Shown here: in pieces, positions 22,891-33,156 of the stretch
Numbering within the stretch: the stretch's first letter is position 1
Layout of the letters: each line of letters starts with the position of its first letter
Source: Sphingomonas caseinilytica
GTDB lineage: Bacteria; Pseudomonadota; Alphaproteobacteria; Sphingomonadales; Sphingomonadaceae
Direction of reading: 5' to 3'
Length of the DNA stretch: 64,000 nucleotides
Assembly (NCBI RefSeq): GCF_023516455.1
Contig: NZ_JAMGBA010000001.1
Coordinates: forward strand, 496,001-560,000
Made by a program: the position numbers and the translations under genes
The notes under the pieces: model-generated
What the model saw: the letters and a program-made list of their open reading frames with translations, nothing else
Told to the model about the DNA's origin: nothing
Databases searched by the model: none

Positions 22891-24918
22891 ATGCCCGGAG
22901 CAACCAATGGCACGAGGTTAATCGCGCTGGTCGGACCGGCCGGCGCGGGCAAGACTAGCCTGGCGGAAGCATTTCTGTTCGCCAGCGGAACTACCGACAG
23001 GCAGGGTTCGGTCGCAAACAAGTCGAGCATCGGTGACAGCAGCGAGGAATCGCGCTCCCGCGGCGGATCGACCGAAACCAATCTCTACAATTTCACCTAC
23101 CTCGGCGACAAATACGCTATCATCGACGCGCCCGGATCGATCGGCTTTTCCGCCGATGCCGCGCGCGGCCTGGCGGTTGCCGATGTCGCCATTGTCGTCG
23201 TTGATCCGGACCCGGCGCGTGCCGCCCTTGCCGCCCCTGCCCTTCGGATGCTCGACGAGCTTGGCATTCCCCACCTCATTTTCGTCAACCGCATCGACCA
23301 GGCCCATGGCCGGATCCGCGACCTGCTGACCTCACTGCAGCCGATGAGCGTGTCGCCGCTGATCGCGCGCCAGCTTCCCATCCGTGAAGGAGAAAAGGTT
23401 ACCGGCTTCATCGATATCGCGCTGGAGCGCGCCTATCATTATGTGCCCGGCAAGCCGTCTGAGCCGATCGCGCTTCCCGACGAACTGGCGGAGCGCGAAG
23501 CGCAGGCCAGGACCCAGTTGCTGGAGCAGCTGGCCGACCACGACGACAATTTGCTAGAGCAATTGCTAATGGACCAGGTGCCGGAACCGGGCACTATTTT
23601 CGCGGACCTGAAGCGCGAAACGAGCGACAACCTTGGCGTGTCGGTTCTGTTCGGTTCGGCCCAGAACGGCTGGGGCGTACGGCGATTGCTGAAGGCCCTG
23701 CGCCACGAGGCGCCGGGTCCGGAATCGACCGCAGCCAGGCTGGGGGTCGATGCTCCCGCCGTCTATGCGTTCAAGATCTTTCACGGGGGATCGGTCGGGC
23801 GGCTGGCGCTGGCGCGTGCGCTTGGCGGCGGTGTTCATGAAAACACCGATTTCAAGAACTCGAACGACGAGCACGGCCGGCTGGGTGCGCTCTTCTCGGT
23901 CCAGGGCGAGAAGACCGCAAAGATCGCCGACGCGGCCAATGGCGATGTCATTGCAGTAGCAAAGGTAGACGGAGTGAAGTCGGGCGACTGGCTCGGGGCC
24001 GGCAAATTGCCTCCGAAGGTAGACATCGATTTCCCATCGCGTAATTGCGCACTCGCAATCCATCCGGCCGATCGCAAGGACGATGTGAAACTGTCCGGCG
24101 CGCTAGCCCGAATCCTCGAGGAGGATCCAAGCCTCACGCTCGAACAGGATGAGGCCAGCCATGAGATGCGACTTCGCGGCGTCAATGACGAGCATCTGAA
24201 GACGACCTTGGCGAAGCTGAAACGCCGGTACGGCGTCGAAGTCAGCCACCACGCGCCATCGATCGGCTATCGGGAATCCATCCGGAAACCGTCGCAGCAG
24301 CGCGGCCGTCACAAGAAGCAATCCGGGGGTCACGGACAGTATGGCGACGTGATCATCGAGATCAGGCCGCTTGGGCGCGGCGACGGCTTCCATTTCGAGG
24401 AGAAGATCCACGGCGGGGCAATTCCCAAGCAGTGGATCCCGGCAGTGGAACAGGGCGTCAAGGACGCGATGGCAAAGGGGCCGCTTGGCTTTCCGGTTGT
24501 CGATGTCGCAGTGACGTTGTTGGACGGCAGCTACCATAGCGTGGATTCCAGCGAACTTGCGTTCCGCCTGGCCGGGCGGATCGCGATGCAGGACGCGTTG
24601 GCCGAGGCAGTACCGCACCTTCTGGAACCGGTTCAGAAACTGGTCGTGGTAACACCCGCCGTGTCCACCAGCCGGGTCTCGTCGGCAGTCGCCAGCAGGC
24701 GCGGCCAGATGCTCGGCATGGGTCCGCGCGAAGGCTGGACCGGTTGGGACCGGATCGAAGCGCTGATCCCGGAAGCGGAGCTGACCGGCCTTGAAGCGGA
24801 ACTTCGGTCGATGAGCCAGGGACTTGCCAGCTACGAAGCGGAGTTCGACCATCTGGCCGAGCTAAGCGGTCACCTGGCCGATAAGGTGGTCCAGCAGCAT
24901 GAGGCGGAACCCGCCTAG
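22891..24918 (+). CDS. EF-G-like GTPase with degenerate G motifs
   Basis: 675 residues from the ATG with GGAAGGAGAG upstream. It has the EF-G domain order: G domain (1-260), domain II (about 290-380), then domains III-V, including YRESIRKPSQQRGRHKKQSGGHGQYGDV and RGQMLGMGPREG. The GTP motifs are altered relative to true EF-G: G1 is GPAGAGKTS (15-23), G3 is DAPG (79-82) instead of DTPG, and G4 is NRID (133-136) instead of NKxD. It is therefore a paralog and not the main translocase. Such EF-G-like proteins are widespread and their role is unclear. It overlaps the HAD gene by four bases at its end. Confidence 0.85.
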   Translation: MPGATNGTRLIALVGPAGAGKTSLAEAFLFASGTTDRQGSVANKSSIGDSSEESRSRGGSTETNLYNFTYLGDKYAIIDAPGSIGFSADAARGLAVADVAIVVVDPDPARAALAAPALRMLDELGIPHLIFVNRIDQAHGRIRDLLTSLQPMSVSPLIARQLPIREGEKVTGFIDIALERAYHYVPGKPSEPIALPDELAEREAQARTQLLEQLADHDDNLLEQLLMDQVPEPGTIFADLKRETSDNLGVSVLFGSAQNGWGVRRLLKALRHEAPGPESTAARLGVDAPAVYAFKIFHGGSVGRLALARALGGGVHENTDFKNSNDEHGRLGALFSVQGEKTAKIADAANGDVIAVAKVDGVKSGDWLGAGKLPPKVDIDFPSRNCALAIHPADRKDDVKLSGALARILEEDPSLTLEQDEASHEMRLRGVNDEHLKTTLAKLKRRYGVEVSHHAPSIGYRESIRKPSQQRGRHKKQSGGHGQYGDVIIEIRPLGRGDGFHFEEKIHGGAIPKQWIPAVEQGVKDAMAKGPLGFPVVDVAVTLLDGSYHSVDSSELAFRLAGRIAMQDALAEAVPHLLEPVQKLVVVTPAVSTSRVSSAVASRRGQMLGMGPREGWTGWDRIEALIPEAELTGLEAELRSMSQGLASYEAEFDHLAELSGHLADKVVQQHEAEPA

Positions 24919-25715
24919 GCGAGACCTTCGACGGTCAGGATCGGATGCCAGTCGCCGAGCCGGTGCGTTGACGCGAAATCGTCAGGCACTGGCTCGCCGG
25001 CATGGATGCCGTGACTGACATAGACCGCATCGATTCCATATTTGGCGGCCCCTAAAATGTCGGTCGGCAGGCCATCGCCGATCGCCACCATTTCTTCGAG
25101 CGGCGGGTTGCCAGCCAGCGAGCGGGCATAGTCGTAGATCGGCCCGTGCGGCTTCCCATACCATAAGACGTGGCCGCCCATGGCTTCGTAGATATCGGCC
25201 AGCGCCCCGGCGCACGCTTCCCGCCTGCCACGATGAATGACGACCCGATCCGGGTTGAGACAGTGCATGACGACCCCCGATTGCGCGAGGCCCGCAAGCA
25301 TGTCGCGATACTGTTCGGGGTCGTCATATCGATCGTTGAGTCCGGTGCAGGCAAGCTCGGCATAGTTGCTTGAGATGATCGTAACGCCGCGCGATCGCAG
25401 GTCCTCGCGATCGTCCTCCAGTCCAAGAAAGCCCACCGGTCGAGGCGGATGGGTGAGCGCGGAGATTCCCGCCTCCCCGCTAGTCGAAATCGCATCATAG
25501 CTGTCGCGGGAGAGGCCCAGCCGATCGAGAGCGCGCTGTACCGACGACGCTGGCCGCGGCGCATTGGTGAGAAGGATGATGTGACGGCTTTCATCCTTCC
25601 ATTTGAGAAGCCGTTCCTGCGCGCCGGGAAACAGGTGCCCACCATCATGCACGACACCCCAGATGTCGCAGAGAATGACGCGGTACTTGGGATCGAGATC
25701 GTCGAGAGAATCCAT
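24915..25715 (-). CDS. HAD-superfamily class IIA hydrolase (NagD-like)
   Basis: 266 residues. The nucleophile motif is DIWGVVHDGG (motif I; DxWG type of the TIGR01459 subgroup), motif II is LLTNAPRPAS, Lys is in WYGKPHGPIYDYA and motif IV is AIGDGLPTDILGA. The cap lies between motifs II and III. It is probably a phosphatase of a small metabolite; the substrate is unknown. The first 110 bases of the divergent symporter's longest frame lie inside this gene, so that symporter is assigned a later start. Confidence 0.88.
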   Translation of the reverse strand: MDSLDDLDPKYRVILCDIWGVVHDGGHLFPGAQERLLKWKDESRHIILLTNAPRPASSVQRALDRLGLSRDSYDAISTSGEAGISALTHPPRPVGFLGLEDDREDLRSRGVTIISSNYAELACTGLNDRYDDPEQYRDMLAGLAQSGVVMHCLNPDRVVIHRGRREACAGALADIYEAMGGHVLWYGKPHGPIYDYARSLAGNPPLEEMVAIGDGLPTDILGAAKYGIDAVYVSHGIHAGEPVPDDFASTHRLGDWHPILTVEGLA

Positions 25716-25812
25716 GAGCTCGCGATGCCCTGCCGCTCAGATCGTGACAAGCTGCCTTGACGCGACACCAGCCAGCGGCTTGGGTGCGCGGCAAATCGAG
25801 AGGGGAGCACAC

Positions 25813-27153
25813 GTGGCCAAACGCCTGACTTATTATATTCTCGGGGGCCTGGTGCTCGGCATCCTCGTCGGATGGGTCCTGAATGGGACCATCCAGGATG
25901 GGACGCCAGAGGCTACAGCGAAGCTTGAGCAGATCGCGCACTATTTCTCGATCCTGACCACCGTCTTCCTTCACCTCATCAAGATGATCATCGCGCCGCT
26001 GGTGCTTTCGACCCTGGTGGTTGGGATTGCGCATATGGGTGACACGTCGGCACTGGGCCGGGTTGGCATAAAGGCCGTTGGCTGGTTCCTGTGCGCCAGC
26101 ATCGTCTCGCTCACCCTCGGCCTCGTCCTCGTCAACATGCTGCAGCCGGGGGTCGGCGTCGGCCTTCCGCTGCCGCCCGAGACTGCAACCAGCGGCGTTG
26201 ACCGATCCGCCTTCGACTTTGCCAAGTTCGTCACGCACATCTTCCCTGAATCGATGATCGAGGCGATGGCGGAGAACCAGATCCTCCAGATCGTCGTCTT
26301 CTCCCTGTTCCTCGGCGTCGCCATCACCGCCGTCGGCGAGCCCGCCCGCCCGCTGGTTCGCGCGATGGAAGCGCTGGTGAAGGTGATGTTGCAGGTCACC
26401 GACTATGTGATGCGCTTCGCTCCTGTCGCGGTGTTCGCGGCAGTCACGGCAACGATTGCCGAGCGGGGCCCTGGCATCCTCGGCACCTATGGCTACTTCA
26501 TGGGCAGCTTCTACCTGGGCCTGATCCTGCTTTGGGTACTGCTGTTGGGAGTCTGTTTCCTCATTGTCGGCAAGCGCACCCGCCAACTGATGCGCTACAT
26601 CCGCGACCCGATCGTCCTGGCCTTCTCGACCGCATCTTCCGAGGCCGCTTTCCCCCGCACCTTGGAAGCGCTGGACCGCTTCGGTGTGCCGCCGCGCATC
26701 GCCAGCTTTGTCCTGCCGCTCGGCTATTCGTTCAATCTCGACGGTTCGATGATGTACATGACCTTCGCCGCGATTTTCATCGCGCAGGCCTATGGCATCG
26801 ACCTGACTCTCGGCCAGGAGATCGCGATGCTCCTGACCCTGATGGTGACGTCAAAGGGTATTGCCGGCGTACCGCGCGCCAGCCTGGTGGTCATCACCGC
26901 TACGCTATCGCAATTCAACATCCCCGAAGCCGGCATCCTGCTCGTGCTGGCGATCGACCATTTCCTCGACATGGGCCGTTCTGCGACCAACGTCGTCGGC
27001 AATGCCGTCGCGAGCGTGGTGGTCGCCAAGTGGGAAGGAAATCTCGATCCTATCGAGCCAGCCGACATCGAGCCGCCTCATGCCCCGTCCAGTCACAGTC
27101 TGCTGCATGCGCCGGACGGCGAAGCGGCCAAGGGGCCTGATTCCTTCAGGTAG
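25813..27153 (+). CDS. Dicarboxylate/amino acid:cation symporter (DAACS family)
   Basis: 446 residues from a GTG with GAGAGGGGAG upstream. It has eight membrane helices and two hairpins: the serine-rich loop VLAFSTASSEAAFPRTLEAL and the unwound helix SFNLDGSMMYMTFAAIFIAQA, where transporters of this family carry N-M-D-G-T. The last helix contains DMGRSATNVVGNAVAS, with the Asp and Asn that coordinate substrate and sodium. It probably imports a C4-dicarboxylate or acidic amino acid with Na+ or H+. It converges on a second family member with an eight-base overlap. Confidence 0.9.
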   Translation: MAKRLTYYILGGLVLGILVGWVLNGTIQDGTPEATAKLEQIAHYFSILTTVFLHLIKMIIAPLVLSTLVVGIAHMGDTSALGRVGIKAVGWFLCASIVSLTLGLVLVNMLQPGVGVGLPLPPETATSGVDRSAFDFAKFVTHIFPESMIEAMAENQILQIVVFSLFLGVAITAVGEPARPLVRAMEALVKVMLQVTDYVMRFAPVAVFAAVTATIAERGPGILGTYGYFMGSFYLGLILLWVLLLGVCFLIVGKRTRQLMRYIRDPIVLAFSTASSEAAFPRTLEALDRFGVPPRIASFVLPLGYSFNLDGSMMYMTFAAIFIAQAYGIDLTLGQEIAMLLTLMVTSKGIAGVPRASLVVITATLSQFNIPEAGILLVLAIDHFLDMGRSATNVVGNAVASVVVAKWEGNLDPIEPADIEPPHAPSSHSLLHAPDGEAAKGPDSFR

Positions 27154-28447
27154 CGGGCGCGGGAACGACGCGGTCGTCGGCTGGCTCGCCCCGGCTGACA
27201 ACCGTCGCGCAGGTCAGGTCTCCGGTGACGTTGAGCGTCGTCCGACACATGTCGAGGAAGCGGTCGACGCCCAAGACCAGGCCGATGCCTTCGGGCGGAA
27301 CGCCGATCAGGCCTAGGATAAGCGCCACGACCGGCAATGACCCGGCGGGAACGCCGGCAGTTCCGATCCCACCAAGGATGCAGATGAACAGCACGACCGC
27401 CTGCTGACCAAGGCTCAGCTCCACGCCGAAGAACTGGGCGAGGAACAGGACGGTTACGCCTTCGAAGATCGCCGTTCCATTTTGATTGGCGGTCGCGCCG
27501 ATCGTAAGCACGAAGCGCGCGACCCGGCGCGGCAGACCCAGCTTCTCCTCGGCAACGCGCATCGCGGTTGGAAGGGTGGCGTTGGACGATGCCGTCGAGA
27601 ACGCCATGACCATCGCCTCCTGGCTTTGGCGGAAGAACCACAGCGGGGATACGCCGCCCGCGAACTTCAGCAGCAGCGGATAAGTCACGAACATGTGAAC
27701 ACCGAGCGCCAGCAGGACCACGCCGACATAGGCGCCGAGCTTCACCAAAAGGTCCCAGCCGAACAGCGACGCCAGGTTGAACATGAAACAGGCGATGGCG
27801 ATCGGCGCGAGACGGATGATCAGGCCCATGAGCCGCATGGAAACCTGGAAGATGGCTTCGAAGATATTGAGGAGCAGCGCGGTCTGCGGCGTCGCCGTCA
27901 GCAGCATCCCGATGCCGAAGATCAGCGCAAAAACCATGACCGCGAGAATGTCGCTGGTCGACATGGCGGTGACGATATTGCTGGGGATGATCGCCAGGAC
28001 CGCGTCAACACCCGTCGGTTTTTCGGCCTGTCCGGAAAGGATAGCTCCCGCTCCCTGCCGCGCACTGTCCAGCATCTCTTGCGCCTGGGCGTGGTCCACG
28101 CCGACGCCGGGCTGGAAATAGTTGGTGACGGCCAGTGCCAGCACGACGGCGATGCCCGAAACCACCACCGTAAAGGCAAGCGTTTTAAGGCCGACGCGCT
28201 TCAGGGCGCGGATATCCCCCATTTCCGCAATCCCGACGATCAGTGCGGAGATGAGCAAGGGGATGACCATCATGAAGATCAGGCGGAGGAATATCTGCCC
28301 GATCGGACCCGTCACATAAGTGGAAATCCACTCAGCCCATGCCGGCTCCGCCGCCGCATTCGCAATCAGCCCAAGCGTGAGGCCGACCAGGAATCCAATG
28401 AGCATCTGCCATTGCAGGGAAATGCTCCGGCGCTCTGCGGTGGCCAT
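27146..28447 (-). CDS. Second dicarboxylate/amino acid:cation symporter (DAACS family)
   Basis: 433 residues. The same fold has AFSTASSNATLPTAMRVAEE and the unwound helix GATANQNGTAIFEGVTVLFLAQ (N-Q-N-G-T), with the last helix DRFLDMCRTTLNVTGDLTCA. It differs from the convergent neighbour at nearly every specificity position, so this is not a recent tandem duplicate. The loop near residues 120-155 (HAQAQEMLDSARQGAGAILSG) is an insertion seen in the gltP/gltT subgroup. The substrate cannot be stated with confidence; acidic amino acids are likely. Confidence 0.9.
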   Translation of the reverse strand: MATAERRSISLQWQMLIGFLVGLTLGLIANAAAEPAWAEWISTYVTGPIGQIFLRLIFMMVIPLLISALIVGIAEMGDIRALKRVGLKTLAFTVVVSGIAVVLALAVTNYFQPGVGVDHAQAQEMLDSARQGAGAILSGQAEKPTGVDAVLAIIPSNIVTAMSTSDILAVMVFALIFGIGMLLTATPQTALLLNIFEAIFQVSMRLMGLIIRLAPIAIACFMFNLASLFGWDLLVKLGAYVGVVLLALGVHMFVTYPLLLKFAGGVSPLWFFRQSQEAMVMAFSTASSNATLPTAMRVAEEKLGLPRRVARFVLTIGATANQNGTAIFEGVTVLFLAQFFGVELSLGQQAVVLFICILGGIGTAGVPAGSLPVVALILGLIGVPPEGIGLVLGVDRFLDMCRTTLNVTGDLTCATVVSRGEPADDRVVPAPAT

Positions 28448-28491
28448 TCGCTAGCCTTTCTCCTCCGCCGGCCATTACGGAGGCGGTTGGG

Positions 28492-29760
28492 TCAGCTAAC
28501 GCCTGAGTGGCCGATCGGTTCTTCAAGGGACTTGGGCGGGACGCTGAACCATTTCGGACCGGCGGCCGTCATGTAGAAGCAATCCTCCAACCGGATCCCG
28601 AATTTGCCGGGGAGGTAAATGCCGGGCTCGTTCGAGAAACACATGCCGGGCGCCAGGGCTGTCATCTCGCCGTGGACCAGGTTGATCGGTTCATGGCCCT
28701 CCATGCCGATGCCGTGGCCGGTGCGATGCGACAGTCCCGGCAATTTGTAGCCCGGGCCATAGCCCCAGCTTTCGTAGGCACGGCGGACGGCATCATCGAC
28801 GCTGCCCGCAGGAGCGCCGACCTTCGCGGCCTGGTTGGCGATCTGCTGTCCACGCGCCATCTGGTCCCAGACCTTGCGCTGCTCGGGGGTCGGATCGGCT
28901 CCCCAAACGAAGCTGCGCGATATGTCGGACTTGTAGCCGCGCACGTCGCATCCGCAGTCGAACAGGACGTTGATGCCCCGCTCCACTACCTGCGGCTTGC
29001 GCGTTCCATGAGGATAGGCCGTCCCCTCGCCCAGCAGGACGAGCCCGCCGTCATAAGAGCCGCCCATGGCTCGTGTCGCCTGGCCGATGATGGCGTCGAT
29101 GTCGGCGACGGTCATGCCCGCCTTCAGTTGGGGCCAGGTATAGGCGAATGCGGCGAGCGTGATGTCCGACGCCGCCTGCATCAAGGCCAATTCCGGAGCG
29201 GTCTTGATCATCCGGCAGCCGCGAACGACGGGATTGGCGCTGACGACCCGTGCACCAGGCAAATGCTGGTTCAGCTTGTCGAGGATGAAGAAGCGGTTGG
29301 TTTCTTCCATGCCGATCGGCGACGAAGCCAGGCCACGCTCCCGGAGAAAGTCCGCTACCAGTTTCAGCGGTTCGACGTCTTCGTGCCAGGTTCGGACTTC
29401 GGCTGGGATGCCGAGGCTTTCCTCGATCGACGGCTTCTCGAAGAAGGGTGTGACGATGATCGGGTCACCAGTGGCGGGAATGACCGTCCCCGTCAGCCGT
29501 TCCGATCTCCACCATTGGACGCCGGTGAAATAATCGAGGCTTGCGCCGGATTCGACGATGATCGCACCGATGCCGTTGGCCTGCATCAGCGCCTGCGCAC
29601 GCGCCAATCTGGCAAGCCGTTCTGGCCTGCCGATCGCCGGGGGAATTGCGAACTTCTTTAGCTCGGCGGCCTGCGCCGTTGCGCTGCGGGCCAATCCGGT
29701 CATCGATGCGGCTGCAAGCAGCCCTCCCCCGGCTAGAAGCTGGCGGCGACCAATTCGCAT
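28492..29760 (-). CDS. Exported Xaa-Pro-type aminopeptidase (M24B)
   Basis: 422 residues. The start MRIGRRQLLAGGGLLAAASMTGLARSATA is a Tat-type signal (twin Arg, hydrophobic core, A-x-A), so it is probably exported folded. The creatinase N domain is followed by the pita-bread catalytic domain: the metal ligands are in FDCGCDVRGYKSDISR, HRTGHGIGMEGHEP, SNEPGIYLPGKFGIRLED. It removes N-terminal residues from peptides with proline at position 2, or is a related dipeptidase. A longer start at 29838 would overlap the divergent MFS gene and is rejected. Confidence 0.87.
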   Translation of the reverse strand: MRIGRRQLLAGGGLLAAASMTGLARSATAQAAELKKFAIPPAIGRPERLARLARAQALMQANGIGAIIVESGASLDYFTGVQWWRSERLTGTVIPATGDPIIVTPFFEKPSIEESLGIPAEVRTWHEDVEPLKLVADFLRERGLASSPIGMEETNRFFILDKLNQHLPGARVVSANPVVRGCRMIKTAPELALMQAASDITLAAFAYTWPQLKAGMTVADIDAIIGQATRAMGGSYDGGLVLLGEGTAYPHGTRKPQVVERGINVLFDCGCDVRGYKSDISRSFVWGADPTPEQRKVWDQMARGQQIANQAAKVGAPAGSVDDAVRRAYESWGYGPGYKLPGLSHRTGHGIGMEGHEPINLVHGEMTALAPGMCFSNEPGIYLPGKFGIRLEDCFYMTAAGPKWFSVPPKSLEEPIGHSGVS

Positions 29761-29836
29761 ATATTCCCCCACTATCGTCGGATGGTTGGGCCCATCTGTT
29801 GCATGATGGCGTTCAATAGGCCAGCTACGCCGATCC

Positions 29837-31123
29837 ATGCCTATCGCCCTGCCCTATTCGACCGGAGCACGCCGCCCCGGGCCCAAGGAGACCGTCGCGC
29901 TTCTCGCCGGGCTGATGGCGCTGAATGCGTTCGCCATCGATGCGATGATTCCTGCCCTGCCCGATATTGGGGCGGACCTCGGCGTCGGCACCGAGAATAT
30001 GCGGCAGCTGGTGGTGATCGCCTATTTCTTCGGTTTCGGCGTCGGGCAGATTATTTGGGGACCGCTTGCGGACCGGTTCGGGCGCAAGCCGATCCTGGCA
30101 GTCGGGGTCGCCCTCTACGCGGGCTTTGGGCTGCTTTGCGGAATCGCTGGAAGCTTCGAGTTGTTGATCGCGGGGCGCATCGCCATGGGCGCCTCGGCCG
30201 CGGTTACCCGCGTGCTTGTCACGGCCATGGTCCGGGACCTGTTCGAGGGCGAGGAAATGGCCCGGGTCATGAGCCTCGTCTTCATGGTGTTCATGCTGGT
30301 GCCGATGCTGGCGCCCAATATTGGCCAGGCGATCCTGCTGGTTGCCGACTGGCGGGCGATCTTCCTGGTCTTGGCCGGGTACGGCGCGATCATGTGGCTA
30401 TGGGGGTTCATCAGGCTTCCCGAGACGCTTCACCCGGAATTTCGGCGTGCTCTCAATGCAGGCGAAATCTGGTCCGGCGTGAAGGTTGCGGCGTCCGACC
30501 GGCTGTCCATCGGTTACACATTGGCGCTGACGGCGGTCTTCGGTGTGCTGACCGGCTATATCTCCTCGATCCAGCAGATCGTCTTCGACGTTTTCGATTC
30601 CGGTGAACTGATCGGCATCGTGTTCGCAGCAATCGCCGGGCCGATGGTCTTCGCAAGCTGGGGTAACAGCCGCGTCGTTGGCCGTTTCGGCCTTCGCAGG
30701 ACTGGCCATTGCGGCCTGATCGCGATCGTGACGATGACGGCGATCCATGCGATCGTTGCGGAATCCATGGACGAACCCTTGTGGCTGTTCATCCTGCTGA
30801 TGCAGCTCACCTTCGTCAGCTTCTCCTTCACGACATCGAACTTCGGAACCTTGGCGATGACCAACATGGCTCCGATCGCTGGCACGGCCTCCTCTTTCCA
30901 GGGAGTGACGGGCACGATCGGTGGTGCGCTTCTTGGTCTCGCCATCGGCCAATCGTTCGACGGAACGCAGCTGCCGTTCCTGATCGGCTGCGCGATGTGC
31001 GGAACTCTGGGCCTCGCCATCGTGTTCTGGACCGAGCGCGGGAAATTGTTCGCGGCAATTGGCAAGCCGGAAGAGGAAGAAGAAAGGGCGGAGACAACGC
31101 CCCCGCCCGATCCCGACTATTGA
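29837..31123 (+). CDS. MFS exporter, Bcr/CflA-type drug resistance family
   Basis: 428 residues with about 12 membrane helices. The N-terminal motif ALNAFAIDAMIPALPDIGADLGV and the motif A loop GPLADRFGRKPILAVG identify Bcr/CflA-type drug exporters, and GRIAMGASAAVTRVLVTAMVRDLF follows. The tail is acidic (EEEEERAETTPPPDPDY). It would expel small toxic compounds with proton exchange; the substrate is unknown. It converges with recA, 15 bases apart. Confidence 0.88.
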   Translation: MPIALPYSTGARRPGPKETVALLAGLMALNAFAIDAMIPALPDIGADLGVGTENMRQLVVIAYFFGFGVGQIIWGPLADRFGRKPILAVGVALYAGFGLLCGIAGSFELLIAGRIAMGASAAVTRVLVTAMVRDLFEGEEMARVMSLVFMVFMLVPMLAPNIGQAILLVADWRAIFLVLAGYGAIMWLWGFIRLPETLHPEFRRALNAGEIWSGVKVAASDRLSIGYTLALTAVFGVLTGYISSIQQIVFDVFDSGELIGIVFAAIAGPMVFASWGNSRVVGRFGLRRTGHCGLIAIVTMTAIHAIVAESMDEPLWLFILLMQLTFVSFSFTTSNFGTLAMTNMAPIAGTASSFQGVTGTIGGALLGLAIGQSFDGTQLPFLIGCAMCGTLGLAIVFWTERGKLFAAIGKPEEEEERAETTPPPDPDY

Positions 31124-31138
31124 TGTTGCAAAAGCAGC

Positions 31139-32218
<1,080 letters not shown>

Positions 32219-32293
32219 GGCCTTCATTCCCTCGTCAATCGGGCGGCTCGTTACCCCCCTTGAAGGCCATTTCGTATCCTATTTGTTCCATAA

Positions 32294-32308
32294 GAACAAG
32301 ATAGGAAC
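32294..32308 (-). promoter_or_regulatory. LexA (SOS) box of recA
   Basis: GAAC, seven bases, GAAC on the plus strand is GTTC-N7-GTTC read towards recA, the alphaproteobacterial LexA site. It lies 76 bases upstream of the recA start, with the AT-rich promoter region between. A third half-site GTTC lies at 32285-32288 in inverted orientation. Confidence 0.88.
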
Positions 32309-32310
32309 AA

Positions 32311-33156
32311 TTACATTGATTTCTTCTTTGAAACTATCAGGAAATAGGCTTCGCGCATCGCTTCTTCAAACGAAGTTCGGCCATAAATATCATTGTGCCC
32401 CGCCCCCTTGATCGTTCGGTCGTAAATGAGGTTCGGAACTTGAGGGCGCAGGGCCGCGGTTCGAATTGGGCGGATGATCTCATCGCGCTCGGCCGCGACC
32501 AGCGCGACCGGGACCGGATTGCCCTTCAAAGCGCCGGCGGAGTTCATCTCATGCTCGAAGAAGGGACCGACCGGCAGCCAGGGAAACAGGTCGGACGCCG
32601 CGGCCTTCAACGAATCGAACGGTGTCACAAGGATCAATCCATCGAGCCTTCGCTTCCCCGCCAAATGGGCCGCGACCCCGCTGCCGATGCTAAATCCGGC
32701 AGCAATAACCTTCCTCGCCTTGGTGTGTTCGACCGCGGCATCATAAACTGTTGGCGCGTCGGCAATCAGAGCCTCGGACGACGGGCTGCCCGTCGAGGGT
32801 CGATACCCCCGATAGTGAAATGCCACGACATGTGCGTCGGGGAACAGGCGGTTGAGTTCTACCGCGACATGCTGGCCATTCCAGGCATTTCCGCCGAAGC
32901 CAAGAACCAGCGGATCGTCGCCTTCATTGCGAGGCCGAAGGTAAACGCCGTGGAGCCGCACGCCGCCGGACGCTTCGATTTCAAGCTTTTCCGCACCAGC
33001 AGGCAGCGGTCCCGCAGCCGGAACCGCGTCCGTCGGGAACAGCATCTGGGTTTGAAAGAAACTCATCATCAGAAGCACTGCACCCATAGCGCCGAGCGCC
33101 ACGATAAGCAGCCTGCCGGCAATTCCGATACGTCTAGCTGGCGAATGCCGCTTCAA
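32311..33156 (-). CDS. Membrane-anchored alpha/beta hydrolase
   Basis: 281 residues. An N-terminal anchor helix (LLIVALGAMGAVLLMMSFFQTQML) is followed by a typical BEM46/ABHD13-like alpha/beta fold: GFGGNAWNG as oxyanion loop, HYRGYRPSTGSPS, the nucleophile elbow AAGFSIGSGVAAHLA (G-F-S-I-G), the acid in VAAERDEIIRP and the His in GAGHNDIYG. It is probably a lipase or peptidase-like hydrolase facing the periplasm; the substrate is unknown. The start overlaps the upstream receiver gene by 23 bases, and the stop lies two bases before the recA LexA box. Confidence 0.82.
   Translation of the reverse strand: MKRHSPARRIGIAGRLLIVALGAMGAVLLMMSFFQTQMLFPTDAVPAAGPLPAGAEKLEIEASGGVRLHGVYLRPRNEGDDPLVLGFGGNAWNGQHVAVELNRLFPDAHVVAFHYRGYRPSTGSPSSEALIADAPTVYDAAVEHTKARKVIAAGFSIGSGVAAHLAGKRRLDGLILVTPFDSLKAAASDLFPWLPVGPFFEHEMNSAGALKGNPVPVALVAAERDEIIRPIRTAALRPQVPNLIYDRTIKGAGHNDIYGRTSFEEAMREAYFLIVSKKKSM

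Noticed and set aside
25813-28447. Recent duplication of the two dicarboxylate symporters
   Set aside because: The two differ at the specificity motifs (NLDGS against NQNGT, DMGRSATN against DMCRTTLN) and at most other positions, and are convergent, so they are old relatives and not a fresh tandem copy.
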